Source: Acidimicrobiia bacterium
GTDB lineage: Bacteria; Actinomycetota; Acidimicrobiia; IMCC26256; JAGNEX01
DNA: 45,609 bases
Direction: 5' to 3'
Assembly (NCBI GenBank): GCA_018003035.1
Contig: JAGNEX010000017.1
Location: 5,017 to 50,625, forward strand
The notes beneath the pieces were generated by a model that did not search any database, had not been told where the DNA came from, and worked only from the letters and a program-made list of their open reading frames with translations. The translations under genes were made by a program, and so were the position numbers. Below, piece after piece: positions 32,062 to 41,425 of this stretch; position 1 is the stretch's first letter; every line of letters starts with the position of its first letter.

Positions 32062-34532
32062 CGCGCAATCTGGGTGTCCATCTCCCACCGGGCTCCGACC
32101 ATGAGTGACGTAACCCCCGAGAAAGCTTGCTGGACCAGCTCCTCACTGTCACCAATGCGTAGGGATCCGGGTTGGGCGAGGGCAAGCCGAACAGCATGTT
32201 GACGCCACGCACCCGGGTGGGCTCGTTTTGCCTCCGAGACCGCTTGCCACCAGGCGACGACGTCGTGCTCGAGGTTGAGTTCTTTGGGATACGCGTCTCC
32301 AACCTGAGGTAGCACGGCCTGCTGGGCCGCAACAACCGAGGACCAGGCAGCCCAATGCCGTGCACCCCAACAGCTCTCAGCTGCTCGTCGCAGCTCCGCA
32401 AAAACGACATCCCAGGGGGCCGGGCCAATCGCCCATCGGGTCCCAGCGGTGAAGAGAAAGGCACTCAGCGGAAACTCCTCCTGCCTTTCCAGAACCCACT
32501 CCTGCAGTCTGCAAATCAAGTCTACCTCCCTCTCGTTGGTCTGCTGCGCAATCTTGCGCAGTGGCAGGCGAAACCACCCGAGTCCGTCAGCTCCGTAGAC
32601 CGCCGCAAAATCGATGAGCATCTGCCGGAGATCATCGCGAGACGCGGACTTCGTTTCGTACACCAAACCCTCAGAGTCGTACTGAATCCCCCATTCCGCT
32701 TTGTAACCCGGATCATTCATCGGAGAATTGGGAAGAACCTGACACCGATATGCATTCGTGCGAATCTCCGCATCAATCAGAAACTGGAGATCGCCCCTCC
32801 AAGAGTTGACGGTGGCGGCGGGAAGGCCGACCACCAAGTCGGTAGACAGAGGCACCCCCGCGTCCCGCAACGCGTCGTGAAGTGCCTGATACTTGTCCAG
32901 ACCAATGTTGGATCTTCTGACTGCCTTGAGCACCGCTTCGTCGGTTGACTGGACGGCGATCGTTCCCAACGAAAAGAGTCCGGCGGATCGGAGGACCTCC
33001 ATGATGGTCAGCAAGCGCGGATTCGGATTCTTCGCGTAGTTGGTCACGAAATTCAGCGGGAAGCCAGTTCGACGTTTGAGGTCTGCGAGGAACTCCGCTA
33101 TCTCCACGTCCCGCGGCAGGATGCCGAAGTTCGCATCCGCCAGCAAGAGCGTCGTGAACCGCTGGCCCGCAATCCACTCCAACTCAGCGAACACACGCTC
33201 CAGGGGCTGCGAACGAATTCGGGTACTGGTCGCGGAACCCCAATCACAGAAGGTGCAGTTATACGGGCATCCACGGTTGGTTTCAAGCACGGCCATCGTG
33301 CCCGACGACCCGTCGTACGCATCGAGGATCCCACTCAAATAGGGTGACGGTATCCTGGCTAAGTCGTCGATACGGTCCCGGTCGGCACCTCGGATCAACC
33401 CAGCAGCACTTCCAAAGCGAGCCGTGCCAGCTGGCATTTGCGACCAACACTGCGGATGAACACCGGTACGGATCATGCGCCCAACGAGTTCAAGCGCTGA
33501 AAGTTCGCCCTCTCCGATTACACCGGCGTCCACCGCCGGGTTTCGCTGCAAGAATGCAGCCAAGTCGCCGTCGTATTTCGGGACTGAAGGTCCGCCGTGA
33601 ATGACGAAATGGTGTGGGACTTCACCCTTAATCTTTTCGCTGATGCGGCAATTTCGAGCGACGTTCCAGACATAGTCCGAGAACAACCAGACGACTTTTC
33701 GTCCGGCCGTCAGCTTCAGCACCGAATCCACCTGGGGCTCGGAGATAAGGAGGCAGTCCGCCACCTGCCCGATTACCTGATCCGTGGCGAGCGTGGCCAG
33801 CACATAGCCCAGAGCCAATGGAACCTGGTCCTCAGAGGTCGCGACGCCGATAACTGCCCATTCTCGGCTGGAACCCAGCTCTCCCAGCGATTCATTCAAC
33901 CGGACGAGCAGTTTCCGCCGAGCTGCAGCCCTGCTCGCTGAGAGCTCGTTGCGACCTACCACTCCCGTCATGTCGGAGGTCTGACGGATGAATCCAAGAT
34001 TCACCAGTCTCGCAAGGCGCGAACGGCATTCTTCCGCATCGAGAGTCGACCATTCTACGATCTCACTTGGACGCCCTTTCCGCCGTAAGCGCGCAAGTAT
34101 CTCGAGGTCGTCGGCATCCAATGAGAATGACATCGCACGGTGGATGTGAGCCTGGAATCCCTCGGGTCCTGGCAGCACGACGAAGGGTGTGAGTGTCTGG
34201 ACTTCCGGGTCGCTGCTGAAGTCAAAGGCGAATAAACCGCTCTCCGTGTCCGAAGAGCTCAGGAGTTGATGTTCCCCCGGACGGTCCAGGGGTCTGGGGT
34301 AGAGCGCTGGACGTCGGGCGAATCTCTCGGCTCCAACCGCCGCGCACTCGCCAATCATTCGCGTTCGAAACTCGACTGGATGGTCGACGAGGCCTGTCGA
34401 CAGGGTGTGGTGTGTGACCGCAACGGGGTCAAATCCCGGCCACAACAGCCCCTCCCGATCCAGCACCAAGACCGTGCCATCGGGCCAGATTGATAAGTTC
34501 ACATCCGAGTCGGGCACCGCGGCGACTTCCAA
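32031..34532 (-). CDS. B12-type radical SAM protein with long N-terminal extension
   Basis: An 833-residue protein. The 4Fe-4S cluster motif CxxxCxxC is in ETNRGCPYNCTFCDWGSA (Cys 422, 426, 429). Before it, about 215-375, is a Rossmann-like domain (WAVIGVATSEDQVPLALG, VIHGGPSVPKY, VIGEGELSALELV) of the B12-binding type. The TIM-barrel part follows to about residue 640. The first 200 residues are unusual and hold a winged-helix/PqqD-like stretch (LDADDLEILARLRRKGRPSEIVEWS), and the end (about 650-833) is a helical extension. B12-radical SAM enzymes methylate unactivated carbon or make C-C bonds. Its presence between the two cassettes fits a C-methylation or cyclisation of the lipid product. 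The TTG start is uncertain; GTG at 34517 is possible. Confidence 0.88.
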   Translation of the reverse strand: MEVAAVPDSDVNLSIWPDGTVLVLDREGLLWPGFDPVAVTHHTLSTGLVDHPVEFRTRMIGECAAVGAERFARRPALYPRPLDRPGEHQLLSSSDTESGLFAFDFSSDPEVQTLTPFVVLPGPEGFQAHIHRAMSFSLDADDLEILARLRRKGRPSEIVEWSTLDAEECRSRLARLVNLGFIRQTSDMTGVVGRNELSASRAAARRKLLVRLNESLGELGSSREWAVIGVATSEDQVPLALGYVLATLATDQVIGQVADCLLISEPQVDSVLKLTAGRKVVWLFSDYVWNVARNCRISEKIKGEVPHHFVIHGGPSVPKYDGDLAAFLQRNPAVDAGVIGEGELSALELVGRMIRTGVHPQCWSQMPAGTARFGSAAGLIRGADRDRIDDLARIPSPYLSGILDAYDGSSGTMAVLETNRGCPYNCTFCDWGSATSTRIRSQPLERVFAELEWIAGQRFTTLLLADANFGILPRDVEIAEFLADLKRRTGFPLNFVTNYAKNPNPRLLTIMEVLRSAGLFSLGTIAVQSTDEAVLKAVRRSNIGLDKYQALHDALRDAGVPLSTDLVVGLPAATVNSWRGDLQFLIDAEIRTNAYRCQVLPNSPMNDPGYKAEWGIQYDSEGLVYETKSASRDDLRQMLIDFAAVYGADGLGWFRLPLRKIAQQTNEREVDLICRLQEWVLERQEEFPLSAFLFTAGTRWAIGPAPWDVVFAELRRAAESCWGARHWAAWSSVVAAQQAVLPQVGDAYPKELNLEHDVVAWWQAVSEAKRAHPGAWRQHAVRLALAQPGSLRIGDSEELVQQAFSGVTSLMVGARWEMDTQIARQVARPALGV

Positions 34533-34617
34533 GAGAGAACATGAGCGGCGTCAGGCTACCAAAGGGCCGCAGATGCCGCTTGAGCGCTCCACCCGGTGCC
34601 TCCTCTAGCATTGCTCC

Positions 34618-35508
34618 GTGGATCAGACCGAAGTCAAAGAGCTCTACGAGTCTCTCCACCGCCACTACGACGAAGATAGACGGTACCGGCGCTTCGACTT
34701 CCTCGGGCTGGGATTCGTTGCTCCTCGCTCGTTGGGCACGATTCACGCGGACCTGTCGGGTTCCGCTGCCGTGTCGTTTGAAAGCCGTCAACACCACCTC
34801 AGGACTGCAGTCCTAGGACAGATCGGCGCGGGGCCCGGAGCAGCAGTCGAGATCGGTTGTGGGCGCGGCGGCAACGTCGTTCTCGCGGCAGCGGAAGACC
34901 GTTCCCGACTATCGGTAGGCGTTGATTTGTTTGGCTCGCCAACCCGCTGGGTGCAGCATCAGAACGCATCCAGCGCCCGGTTCTGCAAAGGGAACGCGAC
35001 CGAACTTCCGATCCGCGATGGGGCGGCTTCTCTGGTGTATTCGATTGAAGCGGCCCACGCTTTTCCCTCGTATACAAACTTCCTTGCCGAATCGGTGCGT
35101 ATCTGCAGAGGGCACGGGTGGGTCGTCGTTGGAGACATCGTTAGTCACACCGATTTGGACGAGTTGGTCGGTTTCTGGCGTCAGTCCGGTCTTGTAGACA
35201 TCGAAATCACAGACCTCACCCAAGGGGTTTGCGCGGCCCAGGAAGCCAGGGGAACTCTCAGAGTTGGGGACGCAAGGGTTGAGCCATTTCCTTGGCAAGA
35301 GGCCGTGTTCGCCAAAGGTTTCGGGTACTTCAGGCTTGCGGGACGCAAGCCATCGCGAGGACGGTCGCTTCCCTTCGTCGATCTGGGGAAACGAACCGAT
35401 CTAGACCAGCGACTCACCCTCTCAGCAGCTGAGTGGCTACGTCCCCTCTTGAACTATTGGCGGCGTTCGGTCTTGCAACGGCTCGACAAACACCAAGGCC
35501 CGTCGTGA
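34618..35508 (+). CDS. SAM-dependent class I methyltransferase
   Basis: A 296-residue protein. AVEIGCGRGGNVVLAA is the SAM motif, SVGVDLFGSPTRW the next strand, and VYSIEAAHAFPSYTNFLAESVRICRGHGWVVVGDI the post-motif region. It is of the same group as the methyltransferases at 18780 and 21619. The first 70 residues are mostly helical. The GTG start has no clear ribosome binding site, so the start is less certain. It is divergent from the radical SAM gene (85-base gap) and convergent with the ketosynthase gene at 35614 across 105 bases. The product is probably an O-methylated intermediate. Confidence 0.87.
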   Translation: MDQTEVKELYESLHRHYDEDRRYRRFDFLGLGFVAPRSLGTIHADLSGSAAVSFESRQHHLRTAVLGQIGAGPGAAVEIGCGRGGNVVLAAAEDRSRLSVGVDLFGSPTRWVQHQNASSARFCKGNATELPIRDGAASLVYSIEAAHAFPSYTNFLAESVRICRGHGWVVVGDIVSHTDLDELVGFWRQSGLVDIEITDLTQGVCAAQEARGTLRVGDARVEPFPWQEAVFAKGFGYFRLAGRKPSRGRSLPFVDLGKRTDLDQRLTLSAAEWLRPLLNYWRRSVLQRLDKHQGPS

Positions 35509-35613
35509 TACACGCGAGCTGCGTTTGTTCCCACAGGATGCCCGCCCGGCTGATATGTATACAGGGCTCATAAGACCTTCCAAAGCTGCCGGGGCCGCGA
35601 GCAGAACGACGAA

Positions 35614-36804
35614 CTAGATCAGCGATTCGTGCGATGTAACAACCACGCCTTGGTACCCACCAAGGCCAAAAGAAGCGCACACCGTGTGACCTCGAGGTAA
35701 GGGCGCTCTCTGACGAAGCACGGCGATACCGGGAAATGCAGACTCTTCACAACCGAACGTCGGGAAGCATTCACCTTTTTCGGCTGAGATCATCGAACAG
35801 ATGAGATCGAGGATCGCTGCCGCGGATTCCGCGTGGCCGAGCAGCCCCTTGATGCCTGAAACAACGGTGCCAGTTGGAAGCCCGGCGACGATCTCCGCCT
35901 CTGCGGCATCGTTCGGGACGGTTCCTGTTCCGTGCGCGACGTACCACATCGGATTTTGAGGAACCGCTGAGGCCCCCGCGGTTTCCAGAACGTCGGCGAG
36001 CATGCGGCTGAACCGATCTGGGGCGGGTCCCCACGGCGAGTCCGCAACGAACCCAATGGATGCTCCGATAACCGCATGAACGACCATCGGTTCTTCAGAA
36101 CGGGCCCCCCTGACGCCTGGCCGGTCCGAGGTGAGGCCGAGGATCGGCGCGGCGAGTGAAAGGTCCGTCAGAAGCAGCGTCGCGGCCGCCTCGGTAGGCA
36201 CAAAACCGTCCCGATTGAGGTCAAATGGTCGGCACTTGCCAGACGGGGAAAACACGCCGATGTGCTCGAATGACGCCATGTACGGTTCAAAAAAGGGGAA
36301 CTCACATGCCAAGATCAGCACGTCTCGACACAGTCCAGCTTCCCGCCACTGCAAAGCAGTGGTGACGGCGGCAGCTCCTCCAGAACATGCAGACGAAAGG
36401 GCAACGACCGGGCCGCCAAGACCGAGTTCCCTTGCGAGCAGCGCTGCAGCCTGATCTGCGGCGCCGTAGAGCGCAAAGGTGGCGCCTCCCCGGGGCGATT
36501 GACACTCTTCGGCAGTCCTCTCAAGGCTGAACGTCGCGCTTAGAAAAATTAGTCCAGTTTCTGCCGGCGCATTTGGGAGGCTTTGCGAAAGCGCTGCCGC
36601 AAGAATCGGTCCCCGAGGGCCGAGCTTTCTCACCGTTCTGCGGCTGACGACCCCATCAGAGGCCAAGTCGTTGACCTCATCGGCAAATCGAAACGGGCCC
36701 GGTTGTTTTCGCGAATCGCCCAACAAGCGGGCGAGATCTTGGATGTTCGCAGCGGCCGGATGGACAACACCCGCCGCTGCCACGCCGGCCGGCGACTGAC
36801 TCAA
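35614..36804 (-). CDS. Beta-ketoacyl-ACP synthase (KAS II-like), third copy
   Basis: A ketosynthase of about 396 residues with Cys in LSSACSGGAAAV, His in VAHGTGTVPND, and the Lys/His pair in SGIKGLLGHAESAAA. All catalytic residues are there, though the sequence is more divergent than the other two (short first strand VAAAGVVHPAAAN). I chose the TTG at 36804, which overlaps the ACP stop; the GTG at 36783 is an alternative and matches the usual start of the first strand. A longer reading frame up to 37128 runs through the ACP gene in another frame and is not real. It is the last gene of the operon P450-SDR-ACP-KS (39044 to 35614). Confidence 0.88.
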   Translation of the reverse strand: MSQSPAGVAAAGVVHPAAANIQDLARLLGDSRKQPGPFRFADEVNDLASDGVVSRRTVRKLGPRGPILAAALSQSLPNAPAETGLIFLSATFSLERTAEECQSPRGGATFALYGAADQAAALLARELGLGGPVVALSSACSGGAAAVTTALQWREAGLCRDVLILACEFPFFEPYMASFEHIGVFSPSGKCRPFDLNRDGFVPTEAAATLLLTDLSLAAPILGLTSDRPGVRGARSEEPMVVHAVIGASIGFVADSPWGPAPDRFSRMLADVLETAGASAVPQNPMWYVAHGTGTVPNDAAEAEIVAGLPTGTVVSGIKGLLGHAESAAAILDLICSMISAEKGECFPTFGCEESAFPGIAVLRQRAPLPRGHTVCASFGLGGYQGVVVTSHESLI

Positions 36805-37034
36805 ACCGCGGAAGCTTCGAATGCGGCGACCAAATCGCCAACGCTGGCAATCTCCGCCAGCCGCTGGTCGGGAAGCTTGGTGCCAAGCGTCGACTCGAGT
36901 TCCGCCACAACTTCGACCACATCGACTGAATCTGCGTCCAGGTCCTCCGCAAACCGAGTCTGGTCGTCGATACTGCCACCATCGACCTGCAATATGTCCG
37001 TGATGGTGGCTATCACCGTTTCCCTGATCGCCAT
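36801..37034 (-). CDS. Acyl carrier protein
   Basis: A 77-residue ACP with LDADSVDVVEVV; Ser36 is the phosphopantetheine site. GGGGGG lies upstream of the ATG. It is close to the ACP at 19700 in the site and in layout. It sits between the ketosynthase (overlap at the stop) and the ketoreductase (11-base gap). The two ACPs suggest that each cassette makes its own acyl group. Confidence 0.95.
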   Translation of the reverse strand: MAIRETVIATITDILQVDGGSIDDQTRFAEDLDADSVDVVEVVAELESTLGTKLPDQRLAEIASVGDLVAAFEASAV

Positions 37035-37045
37035 TCCAATCCCCC

Positions 37046-37762
37046 CTAGCCAGCGAAAGATGCGCCACCATCAACAGGAATGGAGGCGCCGTTAATATAC
37101 CCGGCCGCTTCGGAACACAGAAAGGCAATCAATGCTGCCACCTCGCTCGGTTCGCCAATTCGGCGGGTCGGAATTCGGCCTGTGAGCTGGTCATGTGCGA
37201 CTGGGAGCCGGTCAAGCATGCTTGACCGTATAAAACCCGGCTCAACCACATTGACCGTTATCCCGCGGTGCGCGACCTCTTTGACCACAGAGCGAGCAAA
37301 CCCGACCAGCGCCCCTTTTGAAGACGCATAGACGCTAGAACCGGCGCTCCCTTGAAAAGCAGCGATCGACGACACCAGAACTACTCGCCCGTAGCGGCGC
37401 TCTTGCATCCCGCCGAGCACCTCGCGCACCGCACTGATAGCTCCGAGGGTGTTGACCTCGAACGCCGAGACCACGTCCGCAGACCGCAGTCGCTCAGCTT
37501 TCCTGAGAGATATGTTTCCCACCGTGTAGATGAGCGCATCGATCGGGCGCACTTGCTGCGCTGCCGCGTCGCACACCGACGCAATCTGGTCCGGATCACG
37601 CACGTCGCATGGCATTTGAAGCGACAGAAGATCGGCCGCCTCCTTTGGCGGTCTCGTTTCCCGAAAGGTTCCTGAGGCAATCCACCCAGACTTCTGCAGT
37701 TCGATCGCGGTCGCCGCCCCGATTGCGCTCGATGCCCCGATGATCAACGCGTGTCGTTCCAC
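37046..37762 (-). CDS. 3-oxoacyl-ACP reductase-like SDR (FabG-like)
   Basis: A 238-residue SDR. The N-terminus ALIIGASSAIGAATAIEL is the nucleotide-binding site, VLVSSIAAFQGSAGSSVYASSK holds the catalytic Ser and YxxxK, and NVVEPGFIRSS plus NGASIPVDGGASFAG are FabG-like. NNAG is changed to YTVGN. I chose the GTG at 37762 because the nucleotide-binding strand should lie near the N-terminus; the frame is open to an ATG at 37846, which would overlap the P450 end. It is the second gene of the operon. Confidence 0.9.
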   Translation of the reverse strand: MERHALIIGASSAIGAATAIELQKSGWIASGTFRETRPPKEAADLLSLQMPCDVRDPDQIASVCDAAAQQVRPIDALIYTVGNISLRKAERLRSADVVSAFEVNTLGAISAVREVLGGMQERRYGRVVLVSSIAAFQGSAGSSVYASSKGALVGFARSVVKEVAHRGITVNVVEPGFIRSSMLDRLPVAHDQLTGRIPTRRIGEPSEVAALIAFLCSEAAGYINGASIPVDGGASFAG

Positions 37763-37817
37763 CGTTCCCACATCCTCAACTATTTTCCCTGCCACAGAAG
37801 TCCGAAGCGTCGAAGTC

Positions 37818-39044
37818 TCAACGCCCGGCGCGGCGCCATCCCACAAGGGGCAGGCTCACTGGCCCCCTGAGCAGGTTCTCCGACCAAATGGGTGGTTCGC
37901 TCTCGCTGCGGCGAAGCTCCCTAAAATCGGCTATCGCCTGGGCTACCACCGCCTCTGCTTCGTATCGTACGAGGCTTCGACCCGGGCACCGGTGTTGCCC
38001 GCTCCCGAAAGTCAACGATCCCCTGGGCTCGGCAGTCAACGTGGACTCCCTTGGAGGATGGGCCTGATGGATGCTCTCGACGGCAACCACGAGGGTCGTC
38101 CCCTGAGGAACGGGGTGTCCGCCGAGGGATGAGTCCGACGTTGCGATCCGCAGAATGCCACCGGTGGGGGTTCGCTGATAGAGAGTTCGCTCGAGCAAGT
38201 CGCTCATCCGGCTTGAAGCACCAAAAGCGTCCAGATCGATGTCCGCGAGCGCCATCTGGTCCAGGGTTGAAGCAAGCGCCCTGGGCGTTGTTTCGGTCGC
38301 ACCGATCACCACATTGAGCGCCATCGAAGCGACCTCGTCCTTACTCTCGACGCTGCTCTGGTCGCGGGCCAGGTACCCGAGAAAGCTCTCGTCCCGCGAG
38401 CTGTCCCCCCGTTCTATTGGGCCTTCCCATTGCGTGTGAATCAACTGCCAAAACTCGGCAACGCCAAGCGCCGCCGCGACGAATTCGTCATCTGAAGCTT
38501 CGTTTCTCAGAAACGTGTGGCATCGCCGAACGAGGTCACTCCAGGGACCGTATGGCACTTCATCGAGACCAAGCATGCGCTTCGCAACAGCGAGCGGGAT
38601 AGCGAAACCAACCGCGGTGGCGTCGAACTCAACCGGTTCATCGGGGCGTCGAGATCGCCACAGTTCTGTCGAGTGAAGGGCCGCTTCCCTCGCCCATAAC
38701 CGAAGCCGTCGCTCACCAGTCGCGCTGAGAAACCCATTCAGCAAGCGGCGCGTGCGCTTGTGTGTTTCGCCTGCAGCAAGCGTCAGAGTAGGAACGACCG
38801 AAACACCCCGGAGCGCATCCTGGACGGCGGCGCGGCAGGTCGCCGACCGTGCCAGGGCGCCTCGCTTGGAAAGAGCGGTGAAATCGGAAGAAAACAGCCG
38901 TTCGTCGCGGAGAACCTGCCTCCCGAGATCCGCATCCGTCACAACGACCCGGCGTCGCGACAACCAGGCCAGTTTGTCGGTCGCAAGCGCAGACCAGTCT
39001 CCGGACTTCAGGGCCTGCTGGAATATGTCGGACGCGCTCAACAC
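37818..39044 (-). CDS. Cytochrome P450 with altered ExxR
   Basis: A 408-residue P450. Heme block LTFGSGQHRCPGRSL (Cys353), C-helix GETHKRTRRLLN and I-helix VVIGATETTPRAL are canonical. The K-helix ExxR is replaced by E285-R-T-L288 in LLERTLYQRTP, so the Arg is missing at the expected position. The same motif is also changed in the P450 at 30943. P450s without ExxR are known (for example CYP157), so activity is not excluded. It is first gene of the minus-strand operon, divergent from the SDR/MBOAT operon over 260 bases. GTG start. Confidence 0.9.
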   Translation of the reverse strand: MLSASDIFQQALKSGDWSALATDKLAWLSRRRVVVTDADLGRQVLRDERLFSSDFTALSKRGALARSATCRAAVQDALRGVSVVPTLTLAAGETHKRTRRLLNGFLSATGERRLRLWAREAALHSTELWRSRRPDEPVEFDATAVGFAIPLAVAKRMLGLDEVPYGPWSDLVRRCHTFLRNEASDDEFVAAALGVAEFWQLIHTQWEGPIERGDSSRDESFLGYLARDQSSVESKDEVASMALNVVIGATETTPRALASTLDQMALADIDLDAFGASSRMSDLLERTLYQRTPTGGILRIATSDSSLGGHPVPQGTTLVVAVESIHQAHPPRESTLTAEPRGSLTFGSGQHRCPGRSLVRYEAEAVVAQAIADFRELRRSESEPPIWSENLLRGPVSLPLVGWRRAGR

Positions 39045-39304
39045 AGGAACACAAGCCCTTCTGTTTCATCGTCACTGCGCTCGCCGGCCGCCCCATAGAA
39101 ACGGTGGGAGCCAGGTCCCTGCTTGGATCTCGGTCAGTACAACCGCAGCACACCCCCGGGCGACTCCGCCGGCAGCACCTGGGGCGTGTCACCGTGCGGC
39201 TCCGCTATAACATTCCCGCAGGGGGTTTTTGGCACGCAGCTCGCCGACGCATTGCCCCCCTGCGAAATGTCCGCAGCGCCACGGGGGGATCCTTGCCGGA
39301 TCGA
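39045..39304. promoter_or_regulatory. Divergent promoter region between cassette B operons
   Basis: This 260-base gap separates the starts of the minus-strand (P450-KR-ACP-KS) and plus-strand (SDR-MBOAT-MT-SGNH) operons, so both promoters should lie here. A TATAAC at 39206-39211 is a possible plus-strand -10 box, with no clear -35. No coding likeness was seen, although the plus frame is open. Confidence 0.5.
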
Positions 39305-40051
39305 ATGGGGCCAGTCAAGGAGACCCGCCGCGTCGCCGTTGTCGGCTCAGGCGGCTGGTTAGGTCAGCGACTCTGTAGGGCCTTCGCTCGAACGGGAGCT
39401 AAAGTGCTTCGCGTCTCACACAGCGAGGCGGCCGATCACACGTGGGACTTTGCAGCTCCCGACTCTCTCAGCCGAGCCTTGGACCTCGCCTCAGCTACTC
39501 AACGAATCGACTGCGTTGTGTACGTTGCAGCGAAAACTGTGAATAGCCCTTCCTCGAGGCGCCTTTCTGAGGCTGCTCGACTTTCGCTCGCTCAACACCT
39601 GAGCGCGGCTGCAGACCTGACCGCGTGGTTGAGCGACAACCCTTCGATTTCAGTGGCCTGGATCTCGTCGATCGGCGCCACGGCCGGCAAGCGTGGAGCA
39701 TCGTCATACTCGGCACTTAAGGCGTTCAATGAAGAATGCGCATTTCTCGCGGCCCAGAGCCGGCTACCCGATGCCTTTAGCGTCGTTTTTCGACTGGGGC
39801 TTTTGAATGGAGGGCAGGCCAAAAGTCTTCCCAAACGAAGCCAACAATCGGTCCTCGCACGTTCACTAACACAAGTTCCAGTTCCAGCGGAGGAAGTAGC
39901 CGAGAACATCGCACGAATCACCGGCCACCCTGCCAACCTCAACGGACAGGTGATCGCCATCGATGGCGGTTTCGAAGCCATTCGCAATAGTGGATCAAGT
40001 TCTTACGTATTCGGCACAGAGCGGGCCGCGCAAACAAGTGAAGCGGGATAG
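39305..40051 (+). CDS. SDR-family oxidoreductase
   Basis: A 248-residue SDR. RRVAVVGSGGWLGQRLCRAF is the nucleotide-binding strand, AWISSIGATAGKRGASSYSALKA contains the catalytic Ser and YxxxK, and LNGQVIAIDGGFEAIR is the C-terminal family mark. This is a third ketoreductase-like SDR in the cluster, the most divergent one. I chose the ATG at 39305 because the dinucleotide-binding strand begins soon after; the frame is open further upstream in the divergent promoter region. It is first in the plus-strand operon, 6 bases before the MBOAT gene. Confidence 0.85.
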   Translation: MGPVKETRRVAVVGSGGWLGQRLCRAFARTGAKVLRVSHSEAADHTWDFAAPDSLSRALDLASATQRIDCVVYVAAKTVNSPSSRRLSEAARLSLAQHLSAAADLTAWLSDNPSISVAWISSIGATAGKRGASSYSALKAFNEECAFLAAQSRLPDAFSVVFRLGLLNGGQAKSLPKRSQQSVLARSLTQVPVPAEEVAENIARITGHPANLNGQVIAIDGGFEAIRNSGSSSYVFGTERAAQTSEAG

Positions 40052-40057
40052 GTCTAC

Positions 40058-41425
40058 GTGTCGATAACGAGCCTGACATTCGTCGTTTTTCTTGCAACGA
40101 CAGCGGCCATCGCGTTCCTGCTACCACGCCGGCACCGAGAATCCCTCCTACTTGCAGGATCATTCATTTCCTACGGTTGGGGTGATCCGTCAAGAATCAT
40201 TCTTCTCCTTTGGGTGATCGCCGCATGTGTAATCGCGTCGCGGACCGCCACTGCATTACCGCGGCTCAATCCATTTTGGAAGGTTCTTACGGTCATACCC
40301 TTGTTGGCCTACAAGCTGCATTTACCTCTATTGGAGTCAGTGGACATCGCCTCGATCGACTTAGATCTTGGGCTCAATGTTCAGCTTGTAGACTTACCTC
40401 TCGGCCTTTCTTTTTTCACGCTCCAGGCCTACTCATATATTCACGCACTACGCACCGACCAAGGGATAAGAAGTTGGCGCATAAGCCGGACAGCGCTCTA
40501 TATCGCCTACTTCCCGCAGCTAACGGCAGGACCCATCGTGCACCCGAGGTACTTCGATGAAGCGCTGGCTAGTGCCCCATTGCGCCCGCGAATGGAGTGG
40601 CTACCGTCAGCTCTTTCACTGTTGATTCTCGGTCTATTCGAAAAGCTAGCGGTGGCCAATGTGCTTGCATCTGTTGCCGCAGACAACTTCCGAGCGACCA
40701 GTGGTACGCCGCTCCTCGTTTTCGTTGTCGCATTCATTGGTGGCTTCTACGAGCTGAAAGGGTACCTCGACATAGCCCGAGGGGCTTCGTTATGTTTCGG
40801 AATTCCTCTGCCCCCAAATGTTCTTCAGCCTCTGACCGCGTCACGCTCGGTAGCTGACTTCTGGCAACGCTGGCAACGAACTGTCATGGCCTTCTTTCGC
40901 GACCACATTTACCTGCCTCTGCGACGCAGCAATCTCATTGGAAAACGGGTCATCGCCACGATCGGGACCTTTGTCGTCGTCGGAGCGTGGCACAACCTGT
41001 CAGTCCTGTGGGCAGCCTGGGGATGCGCGGTCGGGATCGTGACGGTTGTCGACGGCAAGGTGCGGGGAATCCTCCCGCGACCTCGACAAAGTCCAAGCCG
41101 GTTCCGCGTGCTATTCCGATCCCTAGTTGTGTTGTTTATTACCGCAAGCACCCTGCCGGTACTGACCGCTGGTTCTTTGACCGACATACCCGGCGTCTAC
41201 ACCAATCTTTCGCCATTTGGATTCACGCCGTCATTGCTCATCGCAGGGCTTGCGGGTTGGCTGATGGCCGTTCCTATTGACCGCAAGGACCGAGCTTTCA
41301 ACCTGTCCGGCCGGGAAGAACTGATCATGACACTTCCCGGCGCTTTCACGCTCGGTGTCATGTTGGTTGCGTCAATTCTCCTATTTGATGTCGGCGGATC
41401 CACGTTCGTGTATCAGGTGTTTTAA
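40058..41425 (+). CDS. MBOAT-family membrane O-acyltransferase (AlgI/DltB-like)
   Basis: A 455-residue polytopic membrane protein. The signature YIAYFPQLTAGPIVHP lies at about 148-163, ELKGYLDIARGASLCFG near 232-248, FWQRWQRTVMAFFRDHIYLPL near 268-288, and the catalytic His312 in VVGAWHNLSVLWAAWG. These match the MBOAT at 17352 block by block, and the catalytic His has the same residue number, so they are paralogues. It is followed immediately by a methyltransferase gene (no gap) and an SGNH gene, forming an MBOAT-MT-SGNH set like that at 16242-19697. AT content is locally higher than in the surrounding genes. Confidence 0.93.
   Translation: MSITSLTFVVFLATTAAIAFLLPRRHRESLLLAGSFISYGWGDPSRIILLLWVIAACVIASRTATALPRLNPFWKVLTVIPLLAYKLHLPLLESVDIASIDLDLGLNVQLVDLPLGLSFFTLQAYSYIHALRTDQGIRSWRISRTALYIAYFPQLTAGPIVHPRYFDEALASAPLRPRMEWLPSALSLLILGLFEKLAVANVLASVAADNFRATSGTPLLVFVVAFIGGFYELKGYLDIARGASLCFGIPLPPNVLQPLTASRSVADFWQRWQRTVMAFFRDHIYLPLRRSNLIGKRVIATIGTFVVVGAWHNLSVLWAAWGCAVGIVTVVDGKVRGILPRPRQSPSRFRVLFRSLVVLFITASTLPVLTAGSLTDIPGVYTNLSPFGFTPSLLIAGLAGWLMAVPIDRKDRAFNLSGREELIMTLPGAFTLGVMLVASILLFDVGGSTFVYQVF

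Noticed and set aside
36805..37128. N-terminal extension of the third ketosynthase up to 37128
   Set aside because: It runs through the ACP gene in another frame; the ketosynthase first strand begins only near 36783, so the real start is at 36804 or 36783.
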